In this document: piece by piece, positions 8,014 to 20,481 of the stretch
Numbering within the stretch: position 1 is the stretch's first letter
Layout of the letters: every line of letters starts with the position of its first letter
NCBI GenBank assembly: GCA_016720075.1
Contig: JADJXW010000005.1
Span: 62,001-126,000, forward strand
Direction: 5' to 3'
Source of the DNA: Pseudomonadota bacterium
GTDB taxonomy: Bacteria; Pseudomonadota; Gammaproteobacteria; Steroidobacterales; Steroidobacteraceae
Length of the DNA stretch: 64,000 nucleotides
Notes under the pieces: generated by a model
The model's database searches: none
Told to the model about the DNA's origin: nothing
The model's input: the letters and a program-made list of their open reading frames with translations, nothing else
Made by a program: the position numbers and the translations under genes

Positions 8014-10114
8014 GTGTCCGACAACAATCCCGTTCCGCTCATCATCGTCAGCAGCGCGCGTGAGCCGGTGGAGACGCTGAACGGACTGCTGCGCCGCCAG
8101 GGCGTTGCGGCCCACTGCACGTGGATTCCCGCAGTTGCCGACCTTCCCGATGCGCTCGAGCAGATAAACCCGGAGATGCTGCTGTGCGTGGCCGCCGACG
8201 ATGGCGATGTCGCGCGGGTTGCCCAGGTGCGCGATGCGCGCGCCCACGAGATTCCGCTGCTGGTGATCCGCGGCGCCATCTCCGAGGAGCAGATCGCCGC
8301 CGACATGGCGCGCGGGGCGCGCGACACGCTCACGCTCGAGAACCTGACTCGCGCCCATTCGGTGATTGCCCGCGAGCTGAAGTCCTATCGCATCGAGCGC
8401 GCGCTGCGCGACACCATGCACTCGGCGCACGAATACCGCTCGCAACTTGAAACCGTGATGACGCGCTCCCACGACGCCATCGCGCAGGTGCAGGAAGGCA
8501 TCCTGGTCGATGCCAACCAGTCGTGGCTCGACCTCGTCGGCGCGCCGGACGCGCAGACCGTGGTCGGCCAGCCGGTCATGGACTTCTTCGAGGATGGCAC
8601 GCATGTGGCCCTGAAGGGCGCGCTGGTGGCCTGCCAGCAGGGACGCTGGAGCGATCGCTCGCTGAACGCCCGCCTGCTGATCACCGATGGCAGCATGCTG
8701 GAACTGGAACTGGTGCTGACGCAGGGCCAGCACGATGGCGAACCCAGCGTGCGCCTGATGGTGCCCACCCAGCAGCGCAAGACCGAGGACATCGCCACGG
8801 ACCTGGCCGACGCCGTGAAGCGCAATCCGCGCTCCGGCCTGCTGTACCGCGTGCCGCTGCTGGACGCGATCCACAGGCGGCTGGCGCAGCCCGTGCAGGC
8901 CGGCAGCCGGTTCCTGGTCTTCATCCGTCCTGACCACTTCGCGCGCGTGGAGCAGGCGGTGGGCGTGGTCCGCAGCGAAGACGTGCTCGTGGCGCTGTCC
9001 GCGCTGGTGCGCGCGCAGCTGGCGCCGGCGGACCTGCTGGGGCATTTTGGCGGCGCCAGCCTGATGGCGCTGATCGAACGGGGCAATTCCCGCGATGCCG
9101 AACTGTGGGCCGAGCGCCTGCAGGAGAAGATCCGCCGCCACGAACTGACCATCGGCGACCAGCGCCTGAAGATCACGGTGTGCATGGGACTGGCCGTGGT
9201 GCCCTCCACCGAGGGCAAGCTGGAGGCCACCATCGGCGAAGCGCTCGAGGCCGTTCGCAAGGGCCGCGCCCGCGGCGGCGACCAGCTGTGCTCGATCGCG
9301 CGCACCGACGCCGACGCGCGCGTGCAGGCCTATGACGCGGTCTGGGTGAAGCACCTGAAAGCGGCGCTGGCGGAAAACCGCTTCCGCCTGGTGCAGCAGC
9401 CGATCGCAAGCCTCGCCGGCGGCAACGAGGCGATGTTCGACATGCTGGTGCGCATGCTCGACAAGACGGGCAAGGAAGTGCTGCCGTCTGAATTCATGGC
9501 CGCGGCCGAGCGCAACGACCTGGTGTCGCTGATCGACCGCTGGGTGATCATGGCGGCCGCGCGGTTCGCGCTGCGCACCCGGCCGGGTTGCCTTTTCGTG
9601 CGCGTCTCGCGCGCCAGCGTGCTCGATGTTTCGCTCGCGCCGTGGCTGCGCGTGCAGTTGTCGACGCTGGGGCTGGAGCCGAAGCGGCTGTGCCTGCAGG
9701 TCACCGAGGAAGTCGCCGCGCGCCACCCCACCGAAACGCGCACCCAGGCGCGCGCGCTGAAGGACATGGGCCTGAGGTTCGCGCTGGAACACTTCGGCAT
9801 CGGCATCGATCCGCTGTCGCTGCTCGATACGCTGCCGCTGGACTTCATCAAGGTCGACGGCTCGCTGATGCAGGGCCTGACTGGCGACGAACTGCTGCAG
9901 TCGAAGGTGGGCAGCCTCATCGACGCGGCACGCGGCCGCGATATCGAGACCATTGCCGAACGCGTCGAGGACGCCAACACCATGGCGGTGCTGTGGCAGC
10001 TGGGCGTGCAGCACCTGCAGGGCTTCCTGATCCAGGCACCCGAGGAAGTCACCATCAGCACCACCGAGACGCAGACGGTGCCCGTGCTGCGGGGCAACCA
10101 GGTCCCGGCGACCC

Positions 10115-10122
<8 letters not shown>
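8014..10122 (+). CDS. FimX-like receiver/PAS/degenerate GGDEF/degenerate EAL protein
   Basis: Large cytoplasmic c-di-GMP-type signalling protein. The order is a receiver-like N-terminal domain lacking a convincing phosphoacceptor (about residues 1-120), a PAS-like domain (about 150-260), a GGDEF-like domain (about 280-420) and an EAL-like domain (about 440-680). GGDEF is replaced by GGASL (in GHFGGASLMALIE). The EAL position reads DML (MFDMLVRM), DDFG is replaced by LEHFGIG, and AEGVE is AERVE, so both activities are probably lost. That pattern matches Pseudomonas FimX, a c-di-GMP receptor for pilus assembly. I chose the GTG at 8014 because GGAGG lies 6 bases upstream; an ATG at 7987 is the alternative. 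Its end overlaps the convergent parC end by 8 bases. Confidence 0.85.
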
Positions 10123-12378
<2,256 letters not shown>

Positions 12379-12379
<1 letters not shown>

Positions 12380-14271
12380 CAAACGATCACGTCCGCGAGA
12401 TTGCCCTTCTGCTCCAGCCAGTCGCGCCGGTCGCTGGCGCGTTTCTTGGCGAGCAGCATGTCCATGATCTGGTCCGCGCCATCCGAGGCACTCACCGTCA
12501 GCTGCACCAGCCGCCGCGTGGCCGGATCCATCGTGGTCTCGCGCAGCTGCAGCGGCGACATCTCGCCCAGTCCCTTGAAGCGCGTGACCACGGGCTTGGC
12601 GCGGTTCTTCTCGGATGCCAGGCGCGCGATGAATGCATCGCGCTCGGCATCATCGAGCGCATAGCCCACGGTCTTGCCGGCATCGATGCGATAGAGCGGC
12701 GGCATGGCCACGTACACGTGGCCATTGGTCACCAGTGGCCGGAAATGCCTGAGGAACAGCGCGCACAGCAGCGTTGCGATGTGCTGCCCGTCGGAATCGG
12801 CATCGGCCAGGATGCAGATCTTGTGGTAGCGCAGGTCATCGATCTTCGCGGAGCCCGGATCGACACCGATGGCGATGCTGATGTTGTGCACTTCCTCGGA
12901 CGACGCCACCTGCCCGTGCTCCAGCTCCCAGGTGTTCAGGATCTTGCCGCGCAGCGGCATGACGGCCTGGATGTGCCGGTCGCGCGCCTGCCGCGCCGAG
13001 CCGCCGGCCGAGTCACCCTCGACCAGGAACAGCTCCGAACGGGCCGGGTCCTGCGAGCTGCAGTCGGCGAGCTTGCCCGGCAGCGCGGGACCGGCCACCG
13101 CGCGCTTGCGCGTGACCTTCTGCGATGCCTTGATGCGCTCCTGCGCGTTCTCGATGGCGTACTGCGCGATGCGCTCGCCGGCGTCCGGGTGCTGGTTCAG
13201 CCACAGCGCGGTGCTGTCGCGGGCGTAGCCCTCGACGAGCGCCGCCGCTTCGCGCGAGGCCAGGCGTTCCTTGGTCTGGCCGGCGAACTGCGGGTCCTTC
13301 ATGCGTATCGACAGCACGAAGGAGATTCCCTGCCACACATCCTCGGGCGAGAGCTTCACGCCGCGCGGCAGCAGGTTGCGGAACTCGGCGAACTCGCGCA
13401 CCGCCGCGCTGACGCCCGAGCGCAGCCCGTTCACATGCGTGCCACCGCCGCTGGTCGGGATAAGGTTGACGTAGCTTTCGGCGATGAACGCCGGCAGGTT
13501 CGGCGCCCAGACCAGCGCCCACTCCACGGTATCGCGCTCGGAACCGTGCTTGGCGGTGATGGGTTCCTTCGGCAGGCACTCAGTCTTGCCCACCTGCTCG
13601 GTGAGGTACTCGCCCAGGTGGCCGGTGTAGAACCACTCGTCCTTGTCGCCGGTGGCCTCGTTCTCGAAGCGCACGCGCAGGCCCGGGCACAGCACGGCCT
13701 TGGCCTTGAGGGTATGCCGCAGTTCCGCCACGGCGAAGCGGTCGGAGTCAAAGAACTTCGGATCCGGCCAGAAACGCACGGTGGTGCCGGTGTTCTTCTG
13801 CCCGACCGTGCCCACTTCCTTGAGCTTCGAGGCCAGCTGGCCGCCCTTGAAGCCGATGCTGTATTCCTTGCCGCCGCGGCGCACATTGCACTGCAGGTCC
13901 TTCGACAGCGCGTTGACCACCGACACGCCGACGCCATGCAGGCCGCCGGAGAAGCTGTAGTTGCTGTCGTTGAACTTGCCGCCGGCATGCAGCCGCGTGA
14001 GGATGAGCTCGACGCCGGAGAGCTTTTCCTTGGGGTGGATGTCGACCGGCATGCCGCGGCCGTTGTCCGTGACCTGCAGCGAGCCGTCCTTGAACGCCAC
14101 CACCTCGATGAGGTCGCAGTGACCGGCCAGCGCCTCGTCGACGCTGTTGTCGACGACCTCGTGGGCGAGATGGTTGGGCCGCGTGGTGTCGGTGTACATG
14201 CCGGGGCGGCGACGCACCGGTTCGAGGCCTGAGAGAACCTCGATGTCGGAAGCACTATAGGAGGCGGACAT
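12379..14271 (-). CDS. parE: DNA topoisomerase IV subunit B
   Basis: ATPase subunit of topoisomerase IV. It has 630 residues, the ParE length (GyrB is about 800). Visible are the GHKL ATP-binding motifs VDNSVDEALAG, VTDNGRGMPVDIHP and GGLHGVGVSVVNALS, and the TOPRIM region with LVEGDSAGGSARQARDRHIQAVMPLRG-type sequence (kept short here), followed by DADSDGQHI and the C-terminal GLGEMSP block. Start is the ATG at 14271. The stop shares a base with the parC ATG, giving translational coupling and the expected 1:1 output. It runs divergently from xseB with 84 bases between. Confidence 0.96.
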
Positions 14272-14355
14272 TCCAGATCGTTGCGCGGGGAAGTCGCGGA
14301 ACTCTAGACTCCACTTCCAGACCCGTCAAATAAACAAGACAGCCCAAGACACCCC

Positions 14356-14616
14356 ATGACGCGCACCAAACGCGAAGACACGCCGGCTCCGGACTTCGAG
14401 AAATCGCTGCAGGAACTGGAGCAGCTCGTGGCGCGCCTGGAGCGCGGCGACCTGCCGCTGGCTGAATCGCTGGCGCTGTTCGAACAGGGCGTCGCGCTGA
14501 CACGCACCTGCCATGGGGCGCTGGCGCAGGCCCAGCAGAAGGTCTCGGTACTGCTGCAACCGGGAGGACAGGCCGCTGCCGTGCCCTTCGATGCAGCGGA
14601 ACCAGGCGATGAGTGA
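14356..14616 (+). CDS. xseB: Exodeoxyribonuclease VII small subunit
   Basis: Small helical subunit that associates with XseA to form the single-strand-specific exonuclease VII. It has 86 residues, with the family core FEKSLQELEQLVARLERGDL followed by LAESLALFEQGVALTR. Start is the ATG at 14356 with only a weak purine stretch upstream. Its last 8 bases overlap the ispA start, the typical xseB-ispA-dxs arrangement. xseA is not in the window. Confidence 0.95.
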   Translation: MTRTKREDTPAPDFEKSLQELEQLVARLERGDLPLAESLALFEQGVALTRTCHGALAQAQQKVSVLLQPGGQAAAVPFDAAEPGDE

Positions 14617-15508
14617 TTCGGCGACCGCGGCGCTGTTCAACCAGTGGCGCGAGCGCTGCGAGGCACAGCTGGCGGCAAGGCTCACCGATCGGGATGCCGC
14701 CACCGCGCGGCTGCACGAGGGCATGCGCTACAGCGCGCTGGGCGGCGGCAAGCGCCTGCGACCCATCCTGGTCTACAGCACCGGCACCGCCTTCGGAGCG
14801 CCCGCGACCAGGCTCGACGACGCGGCGGTAGCGGTGGAAATGCTGCATGTCTACAGCCTGGTGCACGACGACCTGCCCGCCATGGACGATGACGATCTGC
14901 GGCGTGGCAGGCCCACCTGCCACAAGGCCTTCGACGAGGGCACGGCCGTGCTGGTGGGCGATGCGCTGCAGGCGCTGGCCTTCGAAGTGCTGGCCGGCGA
15001 CGAGGGCAGCCCCGTGCCGGCCGCGGCGCGACTGCAGCAGATCCAGGTGCTTTCGCGCGCCATCGGCACCGATGGCATGGCGGGCGGACAGGCCATCGAC
15101 CTGGCCGCCGTGGGCATGACGCTGACGCCTGCCGCGCTGGAGGACATGCACCGGCGCAAGACCGGCGCGCTGATCCGCGCCAGCGTGCTGCTGGGCGCGA
15201 TCGGCGGCGGCATCACCGACGGCCCGCGGTACGCGGCGCTTTCGCAGTACGGCGCCAGCCTGGGCCTGGCTTTCCAGATCCAGGACGATGTGCTGGATGT
15301 GCTTGGTGAAACGGCCACGCTCGGCAAGATCGCAGGCGCCGATGCGGCGCGCGGCAAGCCCACCTACCCCTCCATCCTCGGGCTTGCCGAATCACAGCGC
15401 CTCGCGCGCCTTTACTGCGACCGGGCGATCAGCTCGCTGGCGGAACTGGGCCCCTGCGCGGCCCCCCTGGCCCAGCTGGCTGACTATGTCGTCAACCGCA
15501 GCCACTGA
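14609..15508 (+). CDS. ispA: Farnesyl diphosphate synthase (short-chain polyprenyl synthase)
   Basis: Condenses dimethylallyl and geranyl diphosphate with isopentenyl diphosphate to give farnesyl diphosphate, precursor of undecaprenyl and quinone side chains. It has 299 residues from the ATG at 14609. The first aspartate-rich motif reads DDLPAMDDDD with the bacterial spacing, the second is QIQDDVLDVLG, and LGGGKRLRP is the substrate-binding block. An upstream in-frame start would only add residues overlapping xseB. It lies between xseB and dxs, an isoprenoid operon widespread in proteobacteria. Confidence 0.95.
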   Translation: MSDSATAALFNQWRERCEAQLAARLTDRDAATARLHEGMRYSALGGGKRLRPILVYSTGTAFGAPATRLDDAAVAVEMLHVYSLVHDDLPAMDDDDLRRGRPTCHKAFDEGTAVLVGDALQALAFEVLAGDEGSPVPAAARLQQIQVLSRAIGTDGMAGGQAIDLAAVGMTLTPAALEDMHRRKTGALIRASVLLGAIGGGITDGPRYAALSQYGASLGLAFQIQDDVLDVLGETATLGKIAGADAARGKPTYPSILGLAESQRLARLYCDRAISSLAELGPCAAPLAQLADYVVNRSH

Positions 15509-15539
15509 GGCCGGACCCGGGGGTGTAGACTCCCGGGGC

Positions 15540-17435
15540 ATGCCCACCGATTTTCCCGCGTTGCTGCCCGGCATCCAGTCGCCGGCGGACCTGCGCGGCC
15601 TCACCCTCGACGAGCTGCAGCGCCTGGCCGATGAGCTGCGCCAGTTCCTGGTCCGCACGGTGGCCACGCGCGGCGGTCACTTCGCCGCGGGCCTGGGCAC
15701 GGTGGAACTGACGATCGCCCTGCATCATGTCTTCAACACGCCGGAAGACCGCATCGTCTGGGACGTCGGCCACCAGGCGTATCCCCACAAGGTGCTGACC
15801 GGTCGGCGCGACCAGCTGCACAGCATCAAGCAGCGCGGGGGCCTGGCGCCCTTTCCGTCGCGCGCCGAAAGCCCCTACGACACCTTCGGCACCGGACACT
15901 CCAGCACGTCGATCAGCGCGGCGCTGGGCATGGCCATAGCGGCCGCGAAGCTGGGCCAGAAGCGACGCGCCGTCGCGGTGATCGGCGACGGCGCCATGAG
16001 CGGCGGCATGGCCTTCGAAGCGCTGAACCACGCCGGCACGCTGCCGGCTGACCTGCTGGTGGTGCTGAACGACAACGAGATGTCCATCTCCGAGGGCGTG
16101 GGCGCGCTGTCGCGCTACTTCGCGCGCGTGCTCGGCGGCAAGTTCTATGCGCAGCTTCGCAAGGGCGGCAAGAAGGTGCTGAGCCAGATGCCGGTGATGC
16201 GCGAATGGGCACGCCGCTCGGAAGAACACATGAAGGGCATGGTGCTGCCCGGCACGATGTTCGAGGAGATGGGGTTCAACTACATCGGCCCCATCGATGG
16301 CCACGACCTCAAGGCGCTGGTGGGCGTGCTCACCAACATCCGCGACCTCAAGGGACCGCAGTTCCTGCATGTGGTCACGCGCAAGGGCAAGGGATATGCG
16401 CCGGCCGAGGCCGACCCCATCACCTGGCACGGACCCGGCCCTTTCGATCCGGCCACGGGCGTCATCTACAAGGAAAAGACCGGCGCCCCCAGCTATTCGA
16501 AGGTGTTCGGCGACTGGCTGTGCGACATGGCCGAACGTGATCCGCGCATCGTCGGCATCACGCCGGCCATGCGCGAAGGTTCGGGCCTGGTGGAGTTCTC
16601 GCGGCGCTTTCCGGACCGCTATTACGACGTCGCCATCGCCGAACAGCATGCGGTGACGTTCGCCGCGGGCCTTGCCTGCGAGGGCGTGAGGCCGGTGGTG
16701 GCGATCTATTCCACTTTCCTGCAGCGCGGCTACGACCAGCTCATCCATGACGTGGCCCTGCAGAAACTGCCCATCGTCTTCGCGCTGGACCGCGCGGGCC
16801 TGGTGGGCAGCGACGGCGCCACGCACCAGGGCAGCTTCGACGTGAGCTTCCTGCGCTGCATTCCCAACATGGTCGTGATGACGCCTTCGGACGAGAACGA
16901 GTGCCGGCAACTGCTTTTCACGGCGACCACGCTCGACCAGCCGGCGGCGGTTCGCTTCCCCCGCGGCCCGGGCTCTGGCGCCGCCCTGCAGCGCGAGATG
17001 AACGCGCTGCCGCTGGGCCGCGCGAACCTCAGGCGCGAGGGCCATGGGGCCCTGACGCTGCTGAATTTCGGCCCGCTGCTGCCCTCCGTGCTGGCTGCGG
17101 CCGAAGACCAGGATGCGACCGTGATCGACATGCGCTTCGTGAAGCCGCTGGACCGCGAGGCCGTGCTGCGCGCCGCGGTGGCAGCGCGCGGACTGGTGAC
17201 GATCGAGGAGAACGTGGTGGCCGGTGGCGCGGGCTCGGCCGTGGCCGAACTGCTCGCCGAAGCCGGCATCCAGGTGCCACTGCTGCAGCTCGGCATTCCC
17301 GATGCCTTCATCGAGCACGGCAGCCGGGATGATTGCCTGGCCATGGCGGGCCTCGATGCCGCCGGCATCCGCCGCCGCATCAACCAGTGGTGGCTGGGAC
17401 TGCAGCCGGCCCAGCCCGTGGCTGCCCGCGGCTGA
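15540..17435 (+). CDS. dxs: 1-deoxy-D-xylulose-5-phosphate synthase
   Basis: Thiamine-diphosphate enzyme that condenses pyruvate and glyceraldehyde-3-phosphate, the entry step of the methylerythritol phosphate isoprenoid pathway. It has 631 residues, normal for the family. Motifs are GHQAYPHKVLTGR, TGHSSTSISAALGMA, the ThDP signature GDGAMSGGMAFEALNHAG with NDNEMSIS, and the transketolase pyrimidine-domain stretch IAEQHAVTFAAGLA. The start is the ATG at 15540, 31 bases after ispA. The 4-aminopyrimidine-binding Glu is in the IAEQHA segment. Its product feeds IspA substrates, which explains the operon. Confidence 0.96.
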   Translation: MPTDFPALLPGIQSPADLRGLTLDELQRLADELRQFLVRTVATRGGHFAAGLGTVELTIALHHVFNTPEDRIVWDVGHQAYPHKVLTGRRDQLHSIKQRGGLAPFPSRAESPYDTFGTGHSSTSISAALGMAIAAAKLGQKRRAVAVIGDGAMSGGMAFEALNHAGTLPADLLVVLNDNEMSISEGVGALSRYFARVLGGKFYAQLRKGGKKVLSQMPVMREWARRSEEHMKGMVLPGTMFEEMGFNYIGPIDGHDLKALVGVLTNIRDLKGPQFLHVVTRKGKGYAPAEADPITWHGPGPFDPATGVIYKEKTGAPSYSKVFGDWLCDMAERDPRIVGITPAMREGSGLVEFSRRFPDRYYDVAIAEQHAVTFAAGLACEGVRPVVAIYSTFLQRGYDQLIHDVALQKLPIVFALDRAGLVGSDGATHQGSFDVSFLRCIPNMVVMTPSDENECRQLLFTATTLDQPAAVRFPRGPGSGAALQREMNALPLGRANLRREGHGALTLLNFGPLLPSVLAAAEDQDATVIDMRFVKPLDREAVLRAAVAARGLVTIEENVVAGGAGSAVAELLAEAGIQVPLLQLGIPDAFIEHGSRDDCLAMAGLDAAGIRRRINQWWLGLQPAQPVAARG

Positions 17436-17515
17436 GCGAGCCGGTTGGAAGCGCACGCCCGGCGTGGGTGCTGCTAAACTTCCGCGGCTTTTCCCCTGCA
17501 GCCCAAGAGAGCGCC

Positions 17516-18076
17516 ATGTTCAACCCGCGTTTCGGGACCCTGATGTTCATCGTGCTGGCCGCAGCGGCCACGCGGCTGCTGCCGCATCCCCCGAATGTCA
17601 CCGCCATCACGGCGCTGGCGCTGTTCGGCGGCGCGCATTTCTCCGATCGCAGGCTCGCCATCGGCGTGCCGCTGCTTGCGCTGCTGGTCAGCGACATCGC
17701 GCTGGGCATCTACTGGCAATGGGATTTCCGCGCGGTGCAGGGCCACATGTGGGTGCAGTACGCCAGCTTCCTGGCCATCGTCGGCCTGGGGTTCGTGCTG
17801 CGCGAATCGCGCAGCGCGCTGCGCGTGGGCGCGGTGGCGCTGTCGGCCTCGTGCATGTTCTTCCTGGTCACCAATTTCGGCGAATGGGCCTTCCAGCCCT
17901 GGTACCCCAAGACGGCAGCCGGACTCGCCGCCAGCTATGTGGCCGGGATACCGTTCTTCCGCAACATGCTGGTGGGCGACCTGGTGTACACGGCGCTGAT
18001 GTTCGGCGGTTTCGCGCTGCTCGAACGGCGCTTTGCCGCGCTGCGCGCGCCCTCGCCGGGGCTGAGCCCGGCCTGA
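17516..18076 (+). CDS. Small integral membrane protein, DUF6580-like
   Basis: A 186-residue protein with about five predicted membrane segments: residues 8-25, 38-58, 80-100, 110-130 and 155-175. The opening LAAAATRLLPHPPNVTAITALALFGGA and the later FFLVTNFGEWAF...YPKT pattern resemble the DUF6580 family, described as a putative transporter family; I cannot define a substrate. The start is the ATG at 17516, preceded by an AAGAGAG ribosome-binding site. It follows dxs by 80 bases on the same strand and is the last gene before a convergent kinase gene. The function is unknown; fold similarity to ECF-type substrate-binding membrane proteins is a guess from the compact hydrophobic layout. Confidence 0.75.
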   Translation: MFNPRFGTLMFIVLAAAATRLLPHPPNVTAITALALFGGAHFSDRRLAIGVPLLALLVSDIALGIYWQWDFRAVQGHMWVQYASFLAIVGLGFVLRESRSALRVGAVALSASCMFFLVTNFGEWAFQPWYPKTAAGLAASYVAGIPFFRNMLVGDLVYTALMFGGFALLERRFAALRAPSPGLSPA

Positions 18077-18101
18077 CCCGGGCGCAGTCGCTCCGCGGGC
18101 C

Positions 18102-19412
18102 CTAGGCGCCGGTCGCGACTTCGTTCTTCTGCAGGCGCTCGATCAGCGAGCGCAGGAACATTCGGTTGAAGCGCAGCTGGCAGGCGGCCGAGGCCTGCTC
18201 CAGCAGCGTCGCGCCGACCTTCAGCAGCGTGACATTGCCACCCGTGCGCACCGACGCCGAGCGCCGGGCGCCCGGCACGTAGCTCGCCTCGCCGAAGCAG
18301 TCGCCGGTGCCCAGCTGGCCGATGGTGCGGCCATTGCGCAGCACGTTGCAGTCGCCGGCGATCACCACGTAGAAGCGGTCATCCATGTCGCCTTCGCGCA
18401 CGATTTCCTCGTTCGGGCCGTAGTCCTGCCAGGCGCTGGCCTTCAGCACCTCGCCGATTTCGGCCTGCGAGAAATCATGGAAGAACCGCAGCCTGCGCAG
18501 CAGCGCCATCTGCTCGGTCTGCTCCATCGGACCGGTCTTGGCGCGCAGCTTCTGGTGCACGCGCGTCAGCGCGGCGGCAAACTCCAGGCCGCTGCGGAAG
18601 CGCTTGTCCGGCTCCTTCTGCAGCGCCAGCGCGACCACGTCCTCGAGGTCCTCGGGCACCTCGCGGCGCAGCGTGTGCACCGGCGCCGGGGTCGCATACA
18701 CGATCTGGTGCATGAGCTTGGCGAGGTTGCCGGCGCGGAAGGGTCGCGTGCCGGTAAGCAGCTCGTACATCACCGCACCCAGCGAATACAGGTCGGAGCG
18801 GTTGGTCAGCTCGCGGCTCTGCACCTGCTCCGGCGACATGTAGCTCGGGCTGCCGGCGATACCTTCGATGCGCGACATGTCCGAGCCGTCGATGAGGGCG
18901 ATGCCGAAATCGATGATGCGCACGTCGCCATCCTGCGTGTACAGGATGTTCGAGGGCTTGATGTCGCGGTGGATCACGCCGCGCGAATGCGCGTAGTGCA
19001 GCGCCTTGGCGCACTTGAAGACGATCTCGACGATGACGTCGACACGCAGCAGGTCGTCGGGCCGGCAGAAGGCCGCCAGCGTGCGCGCGCCATGGACGTA
19101 TTCGGTGACGACGTAGCAGTGCCCGTCTTCCTCGCCGGCGTCGTAGATGGGCATGAGCTGCGGATGCTGCAGCATGCCCACCATGTGGGCCTCGGACAGG
19201 AACATCTTGCGCGCGACGCGCGCGCGCTCCGGATCGTCGTTGCCCTCGCCGTGGTAGACCTTGATGGCCACGTCGCGCCCGTAGTAGGGATCGTGCGACA
19301 GATAGACGTTGCCCGTGCTGCCACGACCAACCTCGCGCACGATGACGTACTTGCCGATGCGCTCCGGAACGGCGCGCGCATCCTGCTTAACCTTCGCGTT
19401 GCTTGTGGCCAT
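18102..19412 (-). CDS. Serine/threonine protein kinase with C-terminal cyclic-nucleotide-binding-like domain
   Basis: Hanks-type kinase of 436 residues without a transmembrane segment. The kinase domain (about residues 20-285) has the glycine loop VGRGSTGNVY, catalytic lysine in VAIKVY, HRDIKPSN, DFG (IIDFGIALI) and GSPSYMSPEQ, so it should be active. Residues about 310-425 form a cNMP-binding-like beta-roll with GDCFGEASYVPGARRSASV, whose phosphate cassette lacks the exact cAMP consensus but keeps GE and RxSA. The fusion suggests nucleotide- or docking-controlled phosphorylation; the substrate is unknown. The start chosen is the ATG at 19412; a GTG at 19418 is possible. An inverted repeat covers its ribosome-binding site (separate entry). 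thiL lies 72 bases upstream. Confidence 0.9.
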   Translation of the reverse strand: MATSNAKVKQDARAVPERIGKYVIVREVGRGSTGNVYLSHDPYYGRDVAIKVYHGEGNDDPERARVARKMFLSEAHMVGMLQHPQLMPIYDAGEEDGHCYVVTEYVHGARTLAAFCRPDDLLRVDVIVEIVFKCAKALHYAHSRGVIHRDIKPSNILYTQDGDVRIIDFGIALIDGSDMSRIEGIAGSPSYMSPEQVQSRELTNRSDLYSLGAVMYELLTGTRPFRAGNLAKLMHQIVYATPAPVHTLRREVPEDLEDVVALALQKEPDKRFRSGLEFAAALTRVHQKLRAKTGPMEQTEQMALLRRLRFFHDFSQAEIGEVLKASAWQDYGPNEEIVREGDMDDRFYVVIAGDCNVLRNGRTIGQLGTGDCFGEASYVPGARRSASVRTGGNVTLLKVGATLLEQASAACQLRFNRMFLRSLIERLQKNEVATGA

Positions 19413-19435
19413 GGACACCTGGGAGATCAGTGTCC
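19413..19435 (-). promoter_or_regulatory. Inverted repeat over the kinase ribosome-binding site
   Basis: On the minus strand the leader reads GGACAC, 11 bases, GTGTCC, and then directly ATG. The second arm includes part of the AGGTG Shine-Dalgarno-like sequence. In RNA the six-pair stem would hide the ribosome-binding site and abut the start codon; in DNA it could be an operator. Only the repeat is observed; a function is inferred. Confidence 0.4.
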
Positions 19436-19483
19436 GGCAGATTAAATTTCATCGGCCCGCGTGGCTGTGATGCGTCTCCAGGA

Positions 19484-20470
19484 TCACCCGTTGGAGAAAT
19501 GATCGTAGCCGCGGGTATCCGTGGCGAGGCTTGCGCCATCGCGCTCGACGCGAACGCCACTGCCGACCGCCAACTTGCCAATGCACGTCACGCGGCATTT
19601 GACATTAGTCATCCGCGCCTCGAAATCGGCGCGCCGCAGCGGCGGCACGGTGAAACATAATTCGTAGTCGTCGCCGCCGCGCAGCGCGTAGGCGAGCGAT
19701 TGGTCTTCTCCCGCCTGCGCGCGCAGCGCATCAGACAGCGGCAGCCTGCCTGCGTCGATGATGGCGGCACAGCCGCTGGCGGCCGCGAGCCGCCCCGCGT
19801 CCGCAGCCAGCCCATCCGACACGTCGATGCAGGCACTGGCCACGCCGCGCAGCTGCAACCCGAGCTCTGTCCGGGGCTCCGGGAAGAGGAAGCGCTGCAG
19901 CAGATGCTGCTCGTGAGCATCGCCGCCCTGCGACCCGCGGGCCTGCAGCAGCGCGAGGCCTGCTGCCGCGTCGCCGGGCGTGCCACTGACATACAGCAGG
20001 TCTCCAGGGGCCGCGCCACTGCGCCGCAGCGCCTGCCCTGCCGGCACGGTGCCAAGCGCCTGCACCGACAGCGACAGCGGTCCTGCGGTGGTATCGCCGC
20101 CCACCAGGGCAACATCATGCGCGCGCGCCAGCGTGAACAGGCCGCGTGCGAAAGCCTCCAGGAATGCCTCGTCCGCGCGCGGCAGCGTGAGCGCCAGCAG
20201 GAACCAGGCGGGCGTTGCGCCCATGGCGGCCAGGTCCGACAGGTTCACCGCCAGCGCGCGATGACCGATGGATTCCGGGGGTGCGCCCGCCGGAAAATGC
20301 CGCCCTTCCACGAGCGTGTCGAGCGCCGCCACCAGCTCATGGCCGGGCGGCATGCGAAGCAGCGCCGCATCATCCCCGATGCCCAGCAGCACATCCGGTC
20401 GCGCGGCGACCAGCGGCGGACGGGGATCCTGGAAGTACCGGGCGATCAGTTCGAACTCACCGATCGGCAT
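19484..20470 (-). CDS. thiL: Thiamine-monophosphate kinase
   Basis: Phosphorylates thiamine monophosphate to the active cofactor thiamine diphosphate. It has 328 residues, near the family size. Seen are the start GEFELIARYF, the metal/ATP motifs GIGDDAALL and VNLSDLAAMGATP, VGGDTTAG, the IDVSDGLAADAGRLA signature and GGDDYELCFTVP. Start is the ATG at 20470, 11 bases after the nusB stop. nusB-thiL at the end of the riboflavin operon is a common proteobacterial layout. No TPP riboswitch is visible. Confidence 0.95.
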   Translation of the reverse strand: MPIGEFELIARYFQDPRPPLVAARPDVLLGIGDDAALLRMPPGHELVAALDTLVEGRHFPAGAPPESIGHRALAVNLSDLAAMGATPAWFLLALTLPRADEAFLEAFARGLFTLARAHDVALVGGDTTAGPLSLSVQALGTVPAGQALRRSGAAPGDLLYVSGTPGDAAAGLALLQARGSQGGDAHEQHLLQRFLFPEPRTELGLQLRGVASACIDVSDGLAADAGRLAAASGCAAIIDAGRLPLSDALRAQAGEDQSLAYALRGGDDYELCFTVPPLRRADFEARMTNVKCRVTCIGKLAVGSGVRVERDGASLATDTRGYDHFSNG

Positions 20471-20481
20471 CGGATGACCCG

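Noticed and set aside
15492..17456. Long open frame antisense to dxs
   Set aside because: Composition typical of antisense frames; dxs is complete and unambiguous.
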